From: DASWUD01 sp036401755
GTDB taxonomy: Bacteria > Pseudomonadota > Gammaproteobacteria > Thiohalomonadales > Thiohalomonadaceae
DNA length: 5,076 nt
Assembly (NCBI GenBank): GCA_036401755.1
Contig: DASWUD010000212.1
Coordinates: forward strand, 1-5,076
Direction: 5' to 3'
The first letter of the stretch is position 1; each line of letters opens with the position of its first letter. Shown here in pieces: positions 4,871 to 5,076 of the stretch. Below the pieces are notes generated by a model that saw only the letters and a program-made list of their open reading frames with translations, was not told where the DNA came from and did no database searches. The translations under genes and the position numbers were made by a program.

Positions 4871-5076
4871 TTACTCGGCGCGCAATGCTTCCACCGGGTC
4901 GAGGCGGGCGGCGTGACGGGCGGGCAGGACGCCGGCGGCCATGCCGACCAGCGTGGCAATCAGCTCGGCGAGCAGCACAGACCGCCATTCGATCTGCACC
5001 GGCAGGGCGGGAATGGCGAGGTGGAGCAGTTGCGCACCACCGATGCCGCACAGCAGGCCGGCCGCGCCACCGAGCG
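4871..5076 (-). CDS. ABC transporter permease, MacB/FtsX type, C-terminal end (5' end outside window)
   Basis: The frame is open from the right edge (first full codon at 5074) to the TAA at 4873-4871, giving 67 residues. It holds a glycine-rich hydrophobic segment (GGAAGLLCGIGGAQLLHLAI), a short loop (PALPVQIEWRS), a last membrane segment (VLLAELIATLVGMAAGVL) and the ending PARHAARLDPVEALRAE. That ending, of the form PARxAARLDPxEALRxE, is the hallmark C-terminus of FtsX-like permeases of the MacB class. These proteins work with an ATPase (fused or separate) as mechanotransmission transporters at the inner membrane, often with a periplasmic adaptor. The two lipoproteins are encoded next in the same direction, which suggests a functional link. 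The substrate, and whether the ATPase is fused, cannot be seen. Confidence 0.85.
   Translation of the reverse strand, partial: LGGAAGLLCGIGGAQLLHLAIPALPVQIEWRSVLLAELIATLVGMAAGVLPARHAARLDPVEALRAE

Noticed and set aside
4860..5051. 63-codon minus-strand frame rich in Arg and Pro at the right edge
   Set aside because: It is a shifted frame of the permease end, whose PARHAARLDPVEALRAE tail identifies the true frame.

Overview
The window is GC-rich bacterial DNA carrying cell-envelope genes of a Gram-negative proteobacterium. Two lipoproteins have lipoboxes suited to the outer membrane, a c-type cytochrome has a Sec signal peptide, and an L,D-transpeptidase of the YcbB (LdtD) type is present. An intergenic repeat of the CCCTCTCCC/GGGAGAGGG type, common in gammaproteobacterial genomes as far as I recall, makes a gammaproteobacterium the best guess. 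Nothing fixes the genus.

Layout. Positions 1-868 read rightwards: the C-terminal end of an L,D-transpeptidase with its catalytic Cys, then, 26 bases later, a small membrane-anchored thioredoxin-like protein. Positions 869-1144 are non-coding. They hold a MITE-like element (877-1054, imperfect terminal inverted repeats around two GC-rich hairpins) and a strong intrinsic terminator (1098-1122) serving the leftward genes. Everything from 1145 to the right edge reads leftwards. In transcription order these are the last 67 codons of a MacB/FtsX-type ABC transporter permease (4871-5076), a 447-residue lipoprotein (3407-4750), a 459-residue paralogous lipoprotein (1885-3264), and a DUF3365/Tll0287-like monohaem cytochrome c (1145-1714).

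The main point of interest is the tandem duplication of a whole lipoprotein cassette. Both copies encode the same four-part all-beta architecture. Both have the same 17-nt element about 30 nt upstream of the start codon, and both end in a similar CACAGGC-type hairpin. This suggests that each copy is a self-contained transcription unit that kept its control sequences. A MacB-like permease next to surface lipoproteins suggests, but does not prove, a functional link such as export or envelope modification. Functions beyond fold level are not established for the lipoproteins. No RNA genes, CRISPR arrays, transposase genes or phage genes were seen.
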